Source: Nereocystis luetkeana
Taxonomy: Eukaryota > Sar > Phaeophyceae > Laminariales > Laminariaceae
Assembly: GCA_031213475.1 (NCBI GenBank)
Contig: JARUPZ010000009.1
Location: 5,737,601 to 5,801,600 of the forward strand
DNA length: 64,000 bases
Direction of reading: 5' to 3'
Part shown: positions 45,124-56,750 of the stretch, one piece after another
How positions within the stretch are numbered: position 1 is the stretch's first letter
Layout of the letters: each line of letters opens with the position of its first letter
The notes under the pieces: model-generated
The model's input: the letters and a program-made list of their open reading frames with translations, nothing else
Database searches by the model: none
What the model was told of the DNA's origin: nothing
Program-made: the position numbers and the translations under genes

Positions 45124-45523
45124 TGAGGATAAACCGACGCCGTTCGCGGTCTGAGTTTAAATAGTCCCCCCCGAGACCATTAAACACGTTGTCGCCCACG
45201 GCCGTGAGTGTTGGATGTGGTTCAGCGAGCACTCTTACCGCACCTTGACCCCGCGCCCAGGCAATAACCTCGTGTTCGTTGAAATCATAGTATCTCATGA
45301 AACCCCACCTGGCACCGTGACCTTTGTCTCTGATTTGTTTACCCCAACGGGTGGCTGTCACCTGCGTGACGCCGGTGACCCAGGTATATTACGTTCGCAC
45401 GAACACGAGCTTGCCCAAGTTTCTATGGCTGGCAATGACGGATCACCAGTTTGAACCGACTGCTCTATCTGATGGACAAGCTGCGAGGTTCGAACATTTT
45501 TTTCCCGTCGACACAAGCTTTTT

Positions 45524-46514
45524 TTGAATTTGGCTTTCAATAGATTCCGTTGGTCGGCTCTGCGGAATTGGAGCTCGGCGACTTTCCACGGCCCAAGTTG
45601 GAACCCCCACGTCATTATCGAGGCAGGAGACACTCTCACCGAGTTCGCCGATATTTTGTACACGTCCTCTACCGACGTTTGTTCGTGTTCCCTCCTGCCG
45701 TTCGAAACTTCGGTTCCGCCTGGCAGTCCACCAGTTACCAGTTACCACTCGCCCCTATCTCGTTAATCCCATCGTGGCTCAACAAATGGAAGCGATTGTT
45801 AACGAGTATCTTGCGGCTTACCTCATAGAGCACTTCACCTCGCCCTACGCGAGCCCTGTATTCGCCCTACCCAAGATATTTGTTGGGATTCGTCTCGCTA
45901 TGAACTACAAGAAGTCGAAGAACATCAGTATCATCGGACAGGTCACCATACCCAGGGTCGACGACGTCCAGGATAAGTTCGGCCGTGGTCCCATTTTCTC
46001 CCTCTTATATTTGGTATCTTCGTACCATCAAATTTCGATACACAAAGACACAATCTCTCTCACTGCGTTGTGCAAGCCCACGCGCCTCCGTGAGTGGCTT
46101 GTCATACCGCAAGGGAGCAGTGCAGCACCTGCATGGTTCGTCAAGGTCATCAACGAGGTCATCAAAGGCCTAGCCAACGTGGCCGCCTACTTCGGTGACG
46201 TCATCGGTTTCGATCCGGATCCCGCTGCTCACGTCCTCAACATCAAGGAATGTTTGAAGCAGCTACGAAAACACGATCTCAAGCTCTCGCGGTCGAAGGC
46301 GACGATCGGTGCCACCGAAGCGGATGTTCTCGGCCACACTAATTCCCCCGCGGGAATACGGCCGAGCGCCTCCAAGGTCGCTGCCGTCAAACTCATGCCG
46401 ATGCCCGAGGATCTCAAACAACTCAAGTCTCTCCTTGGGGTTTTATCCTACTACAGGAACTTCCTAGCCGGAAGGGCCAAAAAGATTCGGCTCATCACCT
46501 TTCTCCTGAGGTAA
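45524..46514 (+). pseudogene. Ty3/gypsy reverse transcriptase, catalytic Asp lost
   Basis: 45524-45766 carries the connecting region (FHGPSWNPHVIIEAGDTL and LLPFETSVPPGSPPVTSY). After a frameshift near 45770 the RT frame (45774-46514, 246 codons) shows LIEHFTSPYASPVFALPK, LAMNYKKSKN, FSLLYLVSSYHQISIHKD, EWLVIPQGSSAAPAWFVKVI, NVAAYFGDVIGFD and DLKQLKSLLGVLSYYRNFL. In this family the palm motifs are normally F-LDL and Y-DD. Here residue 79 is Tyr and residue 141 is Gly in place of the two catalytic Asp, so polymerase activity is not expected. Confidence 0.9.
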
Positions 46515-47170
46515 GGGGTGAAATACCTTTTCACACCGGCTATGGAGGTCATCGTCTGAAACCGCTTCGAGGAACGGTCTGCGCCTTCACTGTTGGTCTA
46601 TCCGGATTGAGACGCGGTCGCCCACAGGTCCCGTCCTTTCCTCCTTTACTGTGATGCTAGCATCGACGCTTTTGGGTTCACGCCCGAGAAGAAACCTTAA
46701 GACGGTTCAATCTAGCCTATTGGTTTCGTCAGTCGTGCCACCCTCCAGTCTGAGCGCAACTGGACGCGGCTCGATTTTGAGGCTGGCAGCATCGTCTGGA
46801 GCATTCAACGACTCCATGGATACATGTGGTGTACCTCCTTTCGCATTGGTTTGGGCCACAAGGCGCTCGAAAGCCTAACTAAGGTTGCGGAATACAACTC
46901 CCCGAGTCTATAGATGGCTCCAAGTTCTCACGGCGTACCGATATATCCTGGAATAGAGCAAAGGCAACGCCAACGGTAACACAGACTTTCTCTCTTGGAT
47001 ACCGCTACCTAGGGCCGAGAACGAGCGCAGCAGACGCAGCAGTCCGGCGACATCCGAGGAAGAACGGATCTACCTCATGAGTTCGACAGGCCTCTCTTCG
47101 CACCTGCCAGCCATAGCGTCGGTTTGGGTGGGCTTTCACTCTCTCAAACCGATTCTCGTGATTTTCGCGA
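46515..47170 (+). pseudogene. gypsy RNase H, with stops and a frameshift
   Basis: RPFLLYCDASIDAFGFTPEK (first acidic residues) is followed by two stops, then PIGFVSRATLQSERNWTRLD and FEAGSIVWSIQRLHGYMWCT, then FRIGLGHKALE where the usual D of the DHKALE motif is Gly. After a frameshift near 46912 comes YRWLQVLTAYRYILE, a stop, and SKGNANGNTDFLSW. It would degrade the RNA strand during reverse transcription. Clearly inactive. Confidence 0.8.
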
Positions 47171-47183
47171 ACACACGCCATGA

Positions 47184-48240
47184 ATGAGGACTGACGCCCT
47201 CAACGTTCTGTATGGAGAATTTGTCGCTCGTGCACGAAACCTCCGTCTGTCCATGAGGTGTCAACCGGACTCTCACTCCTGGCATACACGAGGTTTCGAT
47301 CTTACCGATCCCGCGTTACTTGCGACCGCAGTACCTCCCACGGCTCCCGCCGGCGCCGGTCAGATATATTTTCTCTGCGCCCGGCCAGCGCCGTGCACAA
47401 CGTTGTGCACCGAGGGGCTGGATATTACTTCAACCGCTCCCATTTGGCATAGCTGTTCGATTGGTGTGGGCACCGACAATGTTCCAGAAACGATCTCCAG
47501 CCCAGCGCCAATTGACCGCGGCGATATCGGGCACCTCCGTCTTCAGGCATCTCTTGCTCAGCTTCACACAGCTTCTCGAAGGGCCGAGGCCAACCGTGCG
47601 TCCCGCTCGCTTGGGCCCCCGATCCACCTCAGCAATCTTGAGCTTCTCAGGCTCGCCCGCCTTCCCTCGTTCCGTTTGATATTATCTCGATATGAGCGCG
47701 CCGGCGTCGCGCCCTGGCCGCTGGACCCCGAAGCCCGCCGACAATCATGGTTCCAGCTCTCCGGCCTCCACCCCGTCACCGACTGCAAAACCACCAGCCG
47801 TCATGCGACGTCCTTCTAAGTTGTCGGTGCCCTCGCCCCCCAATGAACTGTCTGACAGAACCTTTGTTTCATCCCCTGCCGTGACCACTCAGTGAGCTAT
47901 CCTCGCGGCTGAACCTGGTCCACCTCCCCTTGGTGCTAAAAGCTCGGAAGCCAGACCCCGACTCCCCTTCTCGAAGCACCATCCTCTGAGGACCTCGAAT
48001 ATCGCCAGTACGTCGAGCGGTATTACCACGCGGATTGGGCGCAGAATCCACGCGCCGAACCAGCCTGCGACTCGGGCATTCGGTATCTCCTCCTCGGGAG
48101 GCCTCCTGCCCTCCACTCAAAATGTTTTTACGCCTTCCATCACACAAACACCATCACCTGTCCGGAATCCGTTATTTGGCTGGAGAAGGACGTCTCCACG
48201 GAGATGATGACGGAACCCTTCTCTTGGTGTAGAAACCAAC
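47184..48240 (+). pseudogene. variable linker between RNase H and integrase
   Basis: A 211-codon Pro/Ala/Ser-rich frame (47184-47819) is followed by EYRQYVERYYHADWAQNPRA and IRYLLLGRPPAL (about 47995-48105), then LSGIRYLAGEGRLHGDDDGT in another frame. This is the spacer and tether before the integrase zinc finger. No enzymatic motif. Confidence 0.6.
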
Positions 48241-48289
48241 TCCTGCGCTGACAGCCTGTCCTAACGTACCCAGCGGGCGCGGCGCCCGT

Positions 48290-49100
48290 CTTCTTAACGA
48301 GGAGACGGCTAGAATTTCCTACCTCTACTGATGCGGCCGTGGATTTCTCAAGACTGGTACGCCAACACCTCCTGTCACCCTAGAATCGCTCGCACGCGTT
48401 CTATGTTCGAGTGCTTTAAATCGTGGATCGGCATGAACGAGAAGTCATAGTGGTGGTGTCGACATTGCCTACAGTGTCAGAGCACGCAGAACGTCCAGAA
48501 AAACGTAGCCTCGCCCGTCCTGCCACTATCGTTCGCCTCTGGCCCTGACATCGCGGTCAACTTCGATTACTTCGGCCTCCTCCATGTTGGGCCAAAGGCA
48601 AACTCCTACATCCTCCTTTTCACCGCCCTTTTCAGCCGGTGTGCAGATAGGTACGCCATATCCGCTGCCTAGTTTACAGCCGTAGGTACAGCAGAAGTTT
48701 GTGGTGAAAACGAACATCCCTCTTTGGGGATGTTCCGTTAGTTTCCACTCCGACAACATCCTTCAATTTTCCTCCAAGCTGTCGCACGCTATGTACCAGC
48801 TCCAAGCCCTGCATAATCCATCTGCATGCTCGTGTCATCCTAACGGCAACGGCGGCGTAAAGCGCGTCAACTATACCATGGCTGAGAAGTTCGATATGAT
48901 CGTCAATGAACAATAAAATGACTGGGATGCTCATTTGCCGCACGTTAAATTTGCATACAACAATTATGTCAGAGCCACCACTGGACCGGCCCCCAACAAG
49001 GTGCAGGTGAACTGCTTCGCAAGCCAACTTCTCACTGTGGTCGTAGACACTAAATCCTCGCTCGGGACCAGCTCGAGTATGTCGGCCTGACCGCCACCGA
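48290..49100 (+). pseudogene. gypsy integrase, catalytic Glu lost
   Basis: CRHCLQCQSTQ is the Cys pair of the zinc finger. The core starts VNFDYFGLLHVGPKANSYIL (first Asp), followed by stops. Frame 48701-48916 reads WGCSVSFHSDNILQFSSKLS (second Asp) and SCHPNGNGGVKRVNYTM, where Lys54 occupies the Glu position exactly 35 residues after the Asp (DD35E spacing). Then WDAHLPHVKFAYNNYVRATT and GPAPNK after another stop. Integration activity is lost. Confidence 0.85.
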
Positions 49101-49187
49101 CAGGGACGCTCGTTTTTCCCCGTTCGCAAACAACACGCCCTGAACATCGCCCGGGTTGAGCGCCGCAATTCTGCGCTGTCCGACCGG

Positions 49188-49646
49188 CTAAAACAACTCC
49201 CCACCCACACCGTCGGTGGTTGGGTATGGAGTTGCAAGACCGCCGCTACCATGTATGAAGGGCCCCAAGCCGGCACGGACGCTAAGGTCGTTAGAGTGAA
49301 GATTTCGCTCAACTGGACAGGGCCTTTCAATATTCAAGCGGCCGGATCCGGCCGTACGGAATCGTCGCCTCTCGGTTTCCCTCTGATCGACGAACTCCTT
49401 TACCTGAACCTTCCCAACGACATGCGGGGCGGGGACGGGCCTTGCCAAGTGTCAGCGGTTCGCTGCATACCTTGCGCGAATCTCCATGACAGCTCCGACC
49501 TTCGGCGGGTTCTCCCCGCGGGACTATCACCGTATGTCCTCAACAACAACTACAACTGGAATTTCACTCCTTATCACGTCATCAAGGACGACGTTACCGC
49601 GTACATCGACCCCCAGGGAGTCGAGACATTCACCAGCCACCGGTAG
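49188..49646 (+). pseudogene. integrase C-terminal region
   Basis: An open 131-codon frame from 49251 contains GTDAKVVRVKISLNWTGPFN, a GPF-like module, then LLYLNLPNDMRGGD, VRCIPCANLHDSSDL and PYHVIKDDVTAYIDPQGVE. This connects the core to the chromodomain-like tail. Confidence 0.7.
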
Positions 49647-50210
49647 TTACGTTGTCGGGGCGGCGTCGTCGCCGTCCTCTACGAAACCCACTGGAAAGGC
49701 CTACTGCAGTCCTCATGGGAGCGAACGATGGACCTCCAGCGCTTCGGGCAGCACGATCTTCGTCACTGAGCAGCCACACCACTTCAACCCCAACACGCAA
49801 ATCGGTTGTATCGCCGCATGCGCGTCGATGCTGCCAACGAGAACCCTCGCGAGATCAGTGCGCCCGATGTTTGTCTCCGGGCTACAGCCTCCTCACGCAC
49901 CAAGACTGAACCAATCGTTTCAGCAGCACCATCGTCCCCGTCGGTGCCTAAGTCTGGTACAAGCCCGCGACCATCACTTGTGACTCGACTCCGGCCAAAC
50001 CACTACAACCGCCATCTACATCCGTAGTTTATAGGACGATACGGGACCAGTCAAGATCAAGCTCTCTTCTTCCCTGCACACTACAGCTATATGGGCGGGG
50101 TGCAACTCCTGTTGCCTCCAAACTCGTCAAGGTTGAGCTCTTCAGCATGGATTTTCACGCAACGTCGACGAGTCTCGCGGCGTCGAATCTGAAAACTCCG
50201 CAGTGACCAA
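49640..50210 (+). pseudogene. chromodomain-like tail of gypsy pol
   Basis: One frame reads RGGVVAVLYETHWKGLLQSS, then WERTMDLQRFGQHDL and a stop. The Y-ETHWKG-x-x-x-x-x-WE arrangement is that of a chromodomain (Y-V-K-W-x-G ... W-E). Such tails target gypsy integration to chromatin marks. Further down, NRLYRRMRVDAANENPREIS and, near 50165, VDESRGVESEN may be the end of the polyprotein. Broken by stops. Confidence 0.6.
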
Positions 50211-50516
50211 CTGTTTTTGCCTGATTTTGGTTAGCAGTGTTTCTCTTGTTTTCGTTTTCTTATTTGTCTCCTTAAAAATGCTGCTCGAAGGTATGCGCAT
50301 GCCGCTCGCGCAAATCGGGCGAGGCCCATACACCACGACGACAACCAGAACCACAAAAATGCTCTCTACCGATATATGCTCTCGCCATGCCCATACGGAA
50401 TGTTCATTGTTATTCAGTATCGCCCCGAACGTTCCGTATTTTCCGGTGTGGTTTTTCTAAAATAGATGAAAAGCTCCGACCTCGGAAAATTACATCGAGA
50501 AGCGTTTGAGTTGTTT
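50211..50516. other. 3' flank of the gypsy element
   Basis: T-rich start, no LTR pair confirmed with 39100-40090. Nothing else recognised. Confidence 0.35.
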
Positions 50517-50741
50517 TTAAGAAGTTGAGGAACAAGGCTGTAAAGGATCAGCCCAACCTCGCTGCTCGATCTGTGCCACTTTTCGCGAGCGCACATGGCC
50601 GACAATTGTCGTTCCGGAGGGAAGTTCAATTTTCAACTCATGGCCGAACACAGAAGGCGCGATAGCTGTCTGGGCTCTCGTGGCCGACTTCGCAAAGTGA
50701 CCGTACCGAAATAGCCGACAGACGGATCTTAGTGACGGCAA
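50517..50741 (-). pseudogene. unknown repeated module, minus-strand copy
   Basis: Partner of 33880-34060: KSATRAQTAIAPSVFGHELK, then VGHVRSRKVAQ. Lies just outside the gypsy element. Function unknown. Confidence 0.35.
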
Positions 50742-50758
50742 TCGCTGAGAACTTTGTC

Positions 50759-50905
50759 ACCTTCAATGTAGCGTGACGAGTTGATGGTCGATTTCACACT
50801 CCAAGCCACTGGCTCCTCCCTACAGGTTTGGCACCTTGTTCAATGTAGCGTGACGAGTTAATGGTCGATTTGACACTCCAAGCCAACGGCTCCTACCTGC
50901 ATGTC
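50759..50905. repeat. ~74-bp tandem duplication
   Basis: CAATGTAGCGTGACGAGTT, GGTCGATTT and CACTCCAAGCCA recur at about 50765 and 50839 with few differences. Confidence 0.85.
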
Positions 50906-53900
50906 GGGACGACGACAGTGGAACCACCGCACAGATGGGTTACTCGAGCGCGGCTCCTGTAGTGACGGTTCCGTGCCGGGTGTGGAAACCTATTTTGAGT
51001 CCCAACGGAGGCAGACATTCGAACATATCCAACTCTCGATGAATTACAGTGAAGTGTCGAAGTTTCAGCACAAAACTAAATGTAATGCGTGTCGTTAAGA
51101 TCGAATCGTACTCTGAAATACCTGACCCGAAGGTGGAAGTATACTCAATTCCTGGGACCGGGTCACACATCTCAGCAATAACATGATACTTTTGTGACGC
51201 GAAATTCCAACATCGCCCGGTGTACTTCCTAAGTTCTGTAAAGACTTATTATGCGTACACAGATATAATGTTGATCGACTAGGCTCTCTTAAAACCTGAA
51301 CAATTGAAGTTACCTCCAGGGTACCTCCCGGCGCACACTTGGTGCGTAGGGTTTCTGGCGTATTTGGTTCAAGGCAACACGCAATGTTGATACCCCTCCC
51401 CCCGCCTCCGGAAGTTTCCCTGAACCCTTTCAGGGGTGGCAGAAATTGGCGCTTGGAATGACGAGTTTTAAAACAGACAACACAAACCCTTGTAATTTTT
51501 CGTGCATTTTTACAATACAATTCTCTCGCTACTTGCCGGGTTTGTTTATTGCGCAGGCCTTTCTTTTAACGCGTTTCAGACTCGGAATCTCCCTTCAAAT
51601 GTCTGAACTGGATGAAACGCAATCAATCGTGACCGCATAACTAGCATCTCACCTCCCCCTTGATTTCGTCGCTCATGAGGTTGTGTCCGACCAACCTTCA
51701 CTCGCGATGGATCGCCCGAAACGAAACAAACATACATGCCGACGATGTTTTGATTGCCGGGAAGGAATCCGGGTCGTCACAGGGTTTCTCTATTTAGGTC
51801 TACTCCATCTTTTAGCGCTCATACAAAAAATAACATCGCCGCATTTGTGTCTTTTGTTTCCAATCTCGAAACGTCATACGGATGTGTTCGATCGGGAAGA
51901 TTATAATTCTTGTACGTATTTAACAGATCGGAAAAGGCTTTCGATTTGAATCGTTGTTACAACCCCGTTGGTTTTGATTATTTCGACGGAAACTCCGCAT
52001 ACGACGAAGAACTCTGCAGAATCAGCGAATAAGCGAGGGTACGTTCGTTTGAAAATAACACGGGTAGTTTTGGTGGAATCGAAAACGATGCCCGCTCGTT
52101 AACAATCATCCAATTACCGTCGCTATCGAGCCTTACCTATAAATGCCGTAATTCAGCGTATGCCACCTTCGGCTACAACTAATATTTGTCGGCCAATCAA
52201 CGGTTTGGCGTGGTTTTCGCAGAAGTGTGTGCACTTGGACAGTATTGTCAGCTCAGTTGTCGTGAGTGTTATTGTCCGACCGATATTTTTTTTTATGTGG
52301 TGCTGTTCCCCTCCAGTGTGATTGGAGCCCGCAATTATTCAATTTCGAAGTAATATGTAACCACAACCGGACTGCGATACTAAAACGGTTAACAGAGAAA
52401 CACATACGTATACATTACGCGTCGACGGCACATATGCAGGCGCGTTAGGTAGATTGCAAAGTTGAGTATAAACTGCAGTATTATTTTATCCACGACGTGC
52501 GTCGACGTCGACTTGCGCAGCAGCGATAGTAGTATACCTGGTACGCTTTTACCGCCGATGGTGCCTGGACAGCCATCAAAGCAGCATGCGCCTCTCGCGC
52601 AGCATTCCCCGCATTTGGCCGGGCTTCCGGAGACCTGATCTCATTGCACATCCCGAACTCCTAAGTAGTCTGCATCACACCTTTGACTTGCCGCTATGCC
52701 TCTTCTTCACTGTGCTATCACGTGTAGGTTGCGATTGAGTTTCCGGCGTCATGTCATGGGTTCCAGTGAAAAAGCGAGAACAAAACACCCCACCCACAGA
52801 GATCGGAATTGAAAACCGGTGCAACCGTTATGATCTCATGATGAAATAAGGACATGGGAAAAGAGTGATCAGTATTTTCATGTTTCGACTTTGTTTTTCA
52901 AACTACACGCGCCTCTTATCACGTAGTGCTCAGGGTAAGACACCCAAGAGGTAGTTACATAGGTTCTCATCCCTGTCTCTGGAAGTTTCTACATCGGAAA
53001 TCAAGTGTACTTATTGCGGCTGTCATCCATATGGAATTGCGCTTCACGAGCGGTTCGTAGTAGGATGGAGTCTACCTTTCATGAGACCGGCCGGACACCA
53101 CACGGCGCTTCGCGCTTGGAGCAAGCAATATCTGCCTTTTTCGGTGAAAACCCGACATGTTCTGTCCTGAAAATGTAGAGGTGCGAGGGTATATGGTCAT
53201 ACGACTATAGCCGTGCATGAGATCGAGTACGTCTCTTACGTCTCTCCTATCGAGTGCACTCCCGCACGCCCCCTCGTCTAGCGAAAACAAAATATGTGAC
53301 GATTCAATTGTTTTTTTTGCGGCCTCTCTAGGTCGAATTGTTTCTTCTCACTTGAAACTAAATTATACCAGGTAGTAAGTTTTCCGCTGGTCGCGGATGC
53401 ACGATTGCTGCTGGCATGGCACCTTTAGGACTGCAGTCCCAGTTTGCGGACAAACCAGTTAAATTGTAATACTTGGTCCTTAAACGAATGCACGTAACAG
53501 AGGCTACGCTGCAACGATCACCACTCCTACAAATATACCAATGGTCCGCACCTATCGATCATGTGTATGGTACATACATATATGATGTATACACGTCATT
53601 TGTACTGTTCTTTTGAATCCGTTAAAGCATATCAGGTATCAGGTACTATAGTTCAAGCGTAACCTTGTAGGCCCCAGGTACATATGTATACAGAAGATAT
53701 TGGCAGGCGGGGGATTCCATGCCTCGAGTGAGGGTCCGCCGGCCCGAAATCTGCAGATCTGTTCGCGGCAAAACGTTAAGATACGTGTATAATTATTTCG
53801 CTTGGCGTTCGCCAGTGTGAAGTGTTGTCCTAGAAATGACTGAGAACCAGAAAAACAAGAACATCTGGCAGGTCAAATCACATGTGATGTACATGAAGAC

Positions 53901-53955
53901 TACCACAACCAACATCCCTCCATCTCGTCCTCTAAACCACGACCACTCCCTACCC
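50906..53955. other. no gene recognised
   Basis: Frames up to ~140 codons on either strand (51095-51520 minus, 51446-51640 plus) lack motifs. TACCTGGTA at 52535-52543 and TACCAGGTA at 53366-53374. TATCAGGTATCAGGTA near 53629 is a degenerate relative. Confidence 0.5.
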
Positions 53956-55290
53956 GAAGCACCCGCTGAGAAGAAACTACCAACACCCCGCTGCCCATCA
54001 AAACGGATACCTGGTAGGTTTCAACAGCTGTGCGCATGTTTCGACGGTCAGAAGGTGGTGCGGTCTTGCTGCTTTATATTGCCATCGGTAGTACCTGGGA
54101 GAGAGTACCTGCAGTCTTCCTCTCTTGTGGTTCTTCTACCCCTCCCCCCACGAACTACTTCTTCTGTTACTTCCAGCCCCCCTGCCTCTGCTACCTCCAG
54201 CCGCAAGGGTCCAGACTCCCCCCCAAGCACCCCCAAAAGAGCACCTGCCAGAACCTTGATGCCCTCAAAAATCACTGGTTTGTCACTGCTACGCGCAAGT
54301 TTAAACGCAGAAAGGTCGGTGCGGTGTCGCTGCTCGACAGTGAACTCGGCAGTACTTTGGAGATCATTCGTGCGGCTTGCTCTCACTGTAGTAGATCTTG
54401 TTCCTTCTTCCACCCCCCCCCCCTCGATTATACTCCAACGACCACTTCTTGTACTTCGCGCATCCCTCACCCTGCCACTTCCAACCGCAAGGGCTCAGTT
54501 CATCTTTAAATATACTCCCGATGAACATTTACGAAAACCCACTGCCCGTCACAATGGCTGGTTGAAAACTGCTACGCACATTCTTAAACGCGCTGAATGT
54601 CGTGGGTGGTTGCTGGTTTACAATGCTATCGGTTGTACGTATGAATAATTTCTGCTGTCTCGACATACTCGTTAGGTCTTCCACCCTCTCGACCCTCAAT
54701 CCCACACGTGCAACCACTGCCTTTCCTCCCGGTACCCCTGACCCTGACACCGCCGACCGCAAGAGGCCGTTCTTGTTCCCAAGCCATCTGGGAAACCAAT
54801 TACCCAAAACTCGCTGCCAATCAAAAAGGTTGGTTTCCCACTGTTCCGCACATGTTTTAACGCGCAGAAGGTCGTGCGGTGTCTCTGGTTTACACAGCTA
54901 TCGGTAGTACTGAAGAGAACCCCATTTCCGTGTCGTTCTCTTTGCAGCTCTTTCACCTTGTTTACCAACCTATTCAGCCACGTAAAATCCTTGCCTTTAT
55001 TTCCCGTACCCCTGACCCTGCGACCTCCGACCTCAAGGGCTCAATCCACCTTCCCAAGCACTCCCGAAGAAGCATCTAACGAAAACCCGCTGTCTTTTGA
55101 TACGGCTGGTTTTTCACTGTTACGTGCACCGTTCTGCGCACGTTGGGTTGCGTGGTGTTGCTGGTCTAAACTGCATTACATCGTGTTTAGGAGAGAGTTC
55201 CTGCCGTGTCGCTATCTTTGTAACCATACCTCCTCCTCGATTACCTCCGTCCTCCAGGAAGCATTTTTTTCTAGGCCACGAAACCCATTG
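53956..55290. repeat. ~275-bp satellite array B
   Basis: About five units of the same satellite as 1-1025. The GGTTT-ACTGCTACGCGCA block occurs near 54018, 54280, 54560, 54830 and 55108. Units also share CTGACCCTGCGACCTCCGAC-like and AAGGGCTCAGT blocks. The 270-codon frame (53836-54648) crosses several units and is probably repeat-derived. Confidence 0.8.
54008..54016. repeat. TACCTGGTA insertion in one satellite unit
   Basis: This unit reads AAACGGATACCTGGTAGGTT where sister units read AAATGGCTGGTTT or ATACGGCTGGTTT. The extra bases are the 9-mer, so the sister units act as empty sites. Confidence 0.6.
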
Positions 55291-56562
55291 TTTTTACTGT
55301 GATTCATGTTGTGATCACATGAAGTAAGAGGGGACGTGCAGGCTTCGTTCATAATACTCCGTACAAATATGTACTTGCCGGTGTTACGTACTGCTAATGT
55401 GAACGAGTAAAATATGAAATAAAGCTTGCATATCCCGAACACAGACAGCAGTACATACACAGTTGTCGAAACAACCTTCGTCAAACGTTGTCCCGCACAG
55501 AAAATGTGAACGGAGGTGGACTGCCCCAGCACTCAGCACACGACTTTCCTCCGTAGTTGTGCCAACATTGGTACCAGGTCCAATCAAATCAGGCAGTGTT
55601 GCGGAGCAACACTCTTCCAAAATTTCAAGGCAGGGGGCTATTGACAGATACCCGGTACCTATTAGTTTTTACTTTTTTCGACATCCATTTTGAAACTTTT
55701 TTTTTTCTTCGGTGGTTGCCTTCCGCCTCGTGCACCGGATTACAACACTAGGACGACAGCCGGAGCAGTCGGTGTGCACAGGAAGGGTTTTGTGATCACA
55801 ACCAGCACAGAAGATCGCATTGATACATCAACACCCGCCACAAAGGAGGATGAGGAGCAGAGTAAAGCAATAATACTCTAGCCGTCGAGTTTAAGGAGAT
55901 GGGTGAGCCACCCGACCTCTCGATAAAACTGCTGCAAAAACGAACCGAGGGGTGAACCTGCGTCCGCGGTAGGCAAAGGCAAAACCTTCAACAACTCTTG
56001 TCGTACGTCTGTATGAGTTCCGCGAACATACTTACCACTTAGCACTCTCACTCGTTCGTCCTCTTTCTTCTTCGTCAGTGAACTTGGGCAAGCCAGTCCT
56101 CCTTCCCTCCCGCTTCTCTTAACACTATCGAACCGGTCCCACACGCCCTATCCACCCTCGCGTCCCACACCTACCTGTCCCACGTACGCGTCGCTCCTTG
56201 CCGTGAATGCTACTCCTCCTGGCACGCGTACACCTGTCTGTTTCTCCCCCGCTCATATTTTTATGATTGCTTTAGATCCCAACAAGCCTCGCGGCCTGGT
56301 GCAGAGAGGCACTATCGAGTGCTCACGTCGGGGCCGGGTGCCTGACCCCGCACGATGTGCATGATCCTTTGGTGCTTTCGTTGCCTTTCCTCTGCCCTAC
56401 GCGCTTTCTCTGCCCCTCTTTTTGCTTAACCAGCGCACGTACGTACGAAATGAATGAAAATAACTCTCACTTTGATTATTTCTTGTCCTTCCTCGAAGGC
56501 CGCCGTGGACTGAAGTTCCGACGGGGGCACGTGCCTTGACGACACGCGTCCACGCCACCCCG
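55291..56562. other. no gene established
   Basis: A minus-strand open segment, 55878-56144, reads VRVLSGKYVRGTHTDVRQEL, then LPTADAGSPLGSFLQQFYRE. It has a protein-like look but no ATG, no recognised family and no convincing splice sites. Near matches to the 9-mer at 55571 (TACCAGGTC) and 55649 (TACCCGGTA). Confidence 0.35.
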
Positions 56563-56566
56563 CTCG

Positions 56567-56618
<52 letters not shown>

Positions 56619-56750
56619 CTTTTTCTTCTTCTTCTTTTCCTTCTTCTTCTTCTTCTTCTTCTTCTTCTTCTTCTTCTTCTTCTTCTTCTTCTTCTTGTTT
56701 TCGTTGTTGGTGGTGGTGTTGTTGGTGGTGGTGTTGGTGTTGTCGCTGTT
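56563..56750. repeat. (GTT)n, (CTT)n and GTTGGTGGT microsatellites
   Basis: About 50 bp of GTT is followed by about 80 bp of CTT/TTC and then GTTGGTGGTG runs. The poly-Leu, poly-Phe, poly-Asn and poly-Lys frames across it are translations of the repeat. Confidence 0.9.

Larger units (their letters stand above)
40016..50210 (+). mobile_element. decayed Ty3/gypsy retrotransposon with chromodomain-like tail
   Basis: Plus-strand modules in order: gag-like (40111-43350), NADAR-like domain (44100-44600), retropepsin (about 44840-45110), RT (45524-46514), RNase H (46620-47020), variable linker (47184-48240), HHCC and integrase (48420-49080), integrase C-terminal (49188-49646) and chromodomain-like end (49640-49770). 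Many stops, frameshifts and lost catalytic residues show it is long dead. The order RT-RNase H-integrase is that of Ty3/gypsy. LTRs could not be identified. Confidence 0.85.

Noticed and set aside
50517-50741. MCM helicase fragment because of APSVFGHE
   Set aside because: Only seven or eight residues resemble the MCM motif; the expected Walker A region and flanks are absent.
53836-54648. A 270-codon ORF
   Set aside because: It spans several ~275-bp satellite units and changes frame relative to the unit; no motif and no codon bias.
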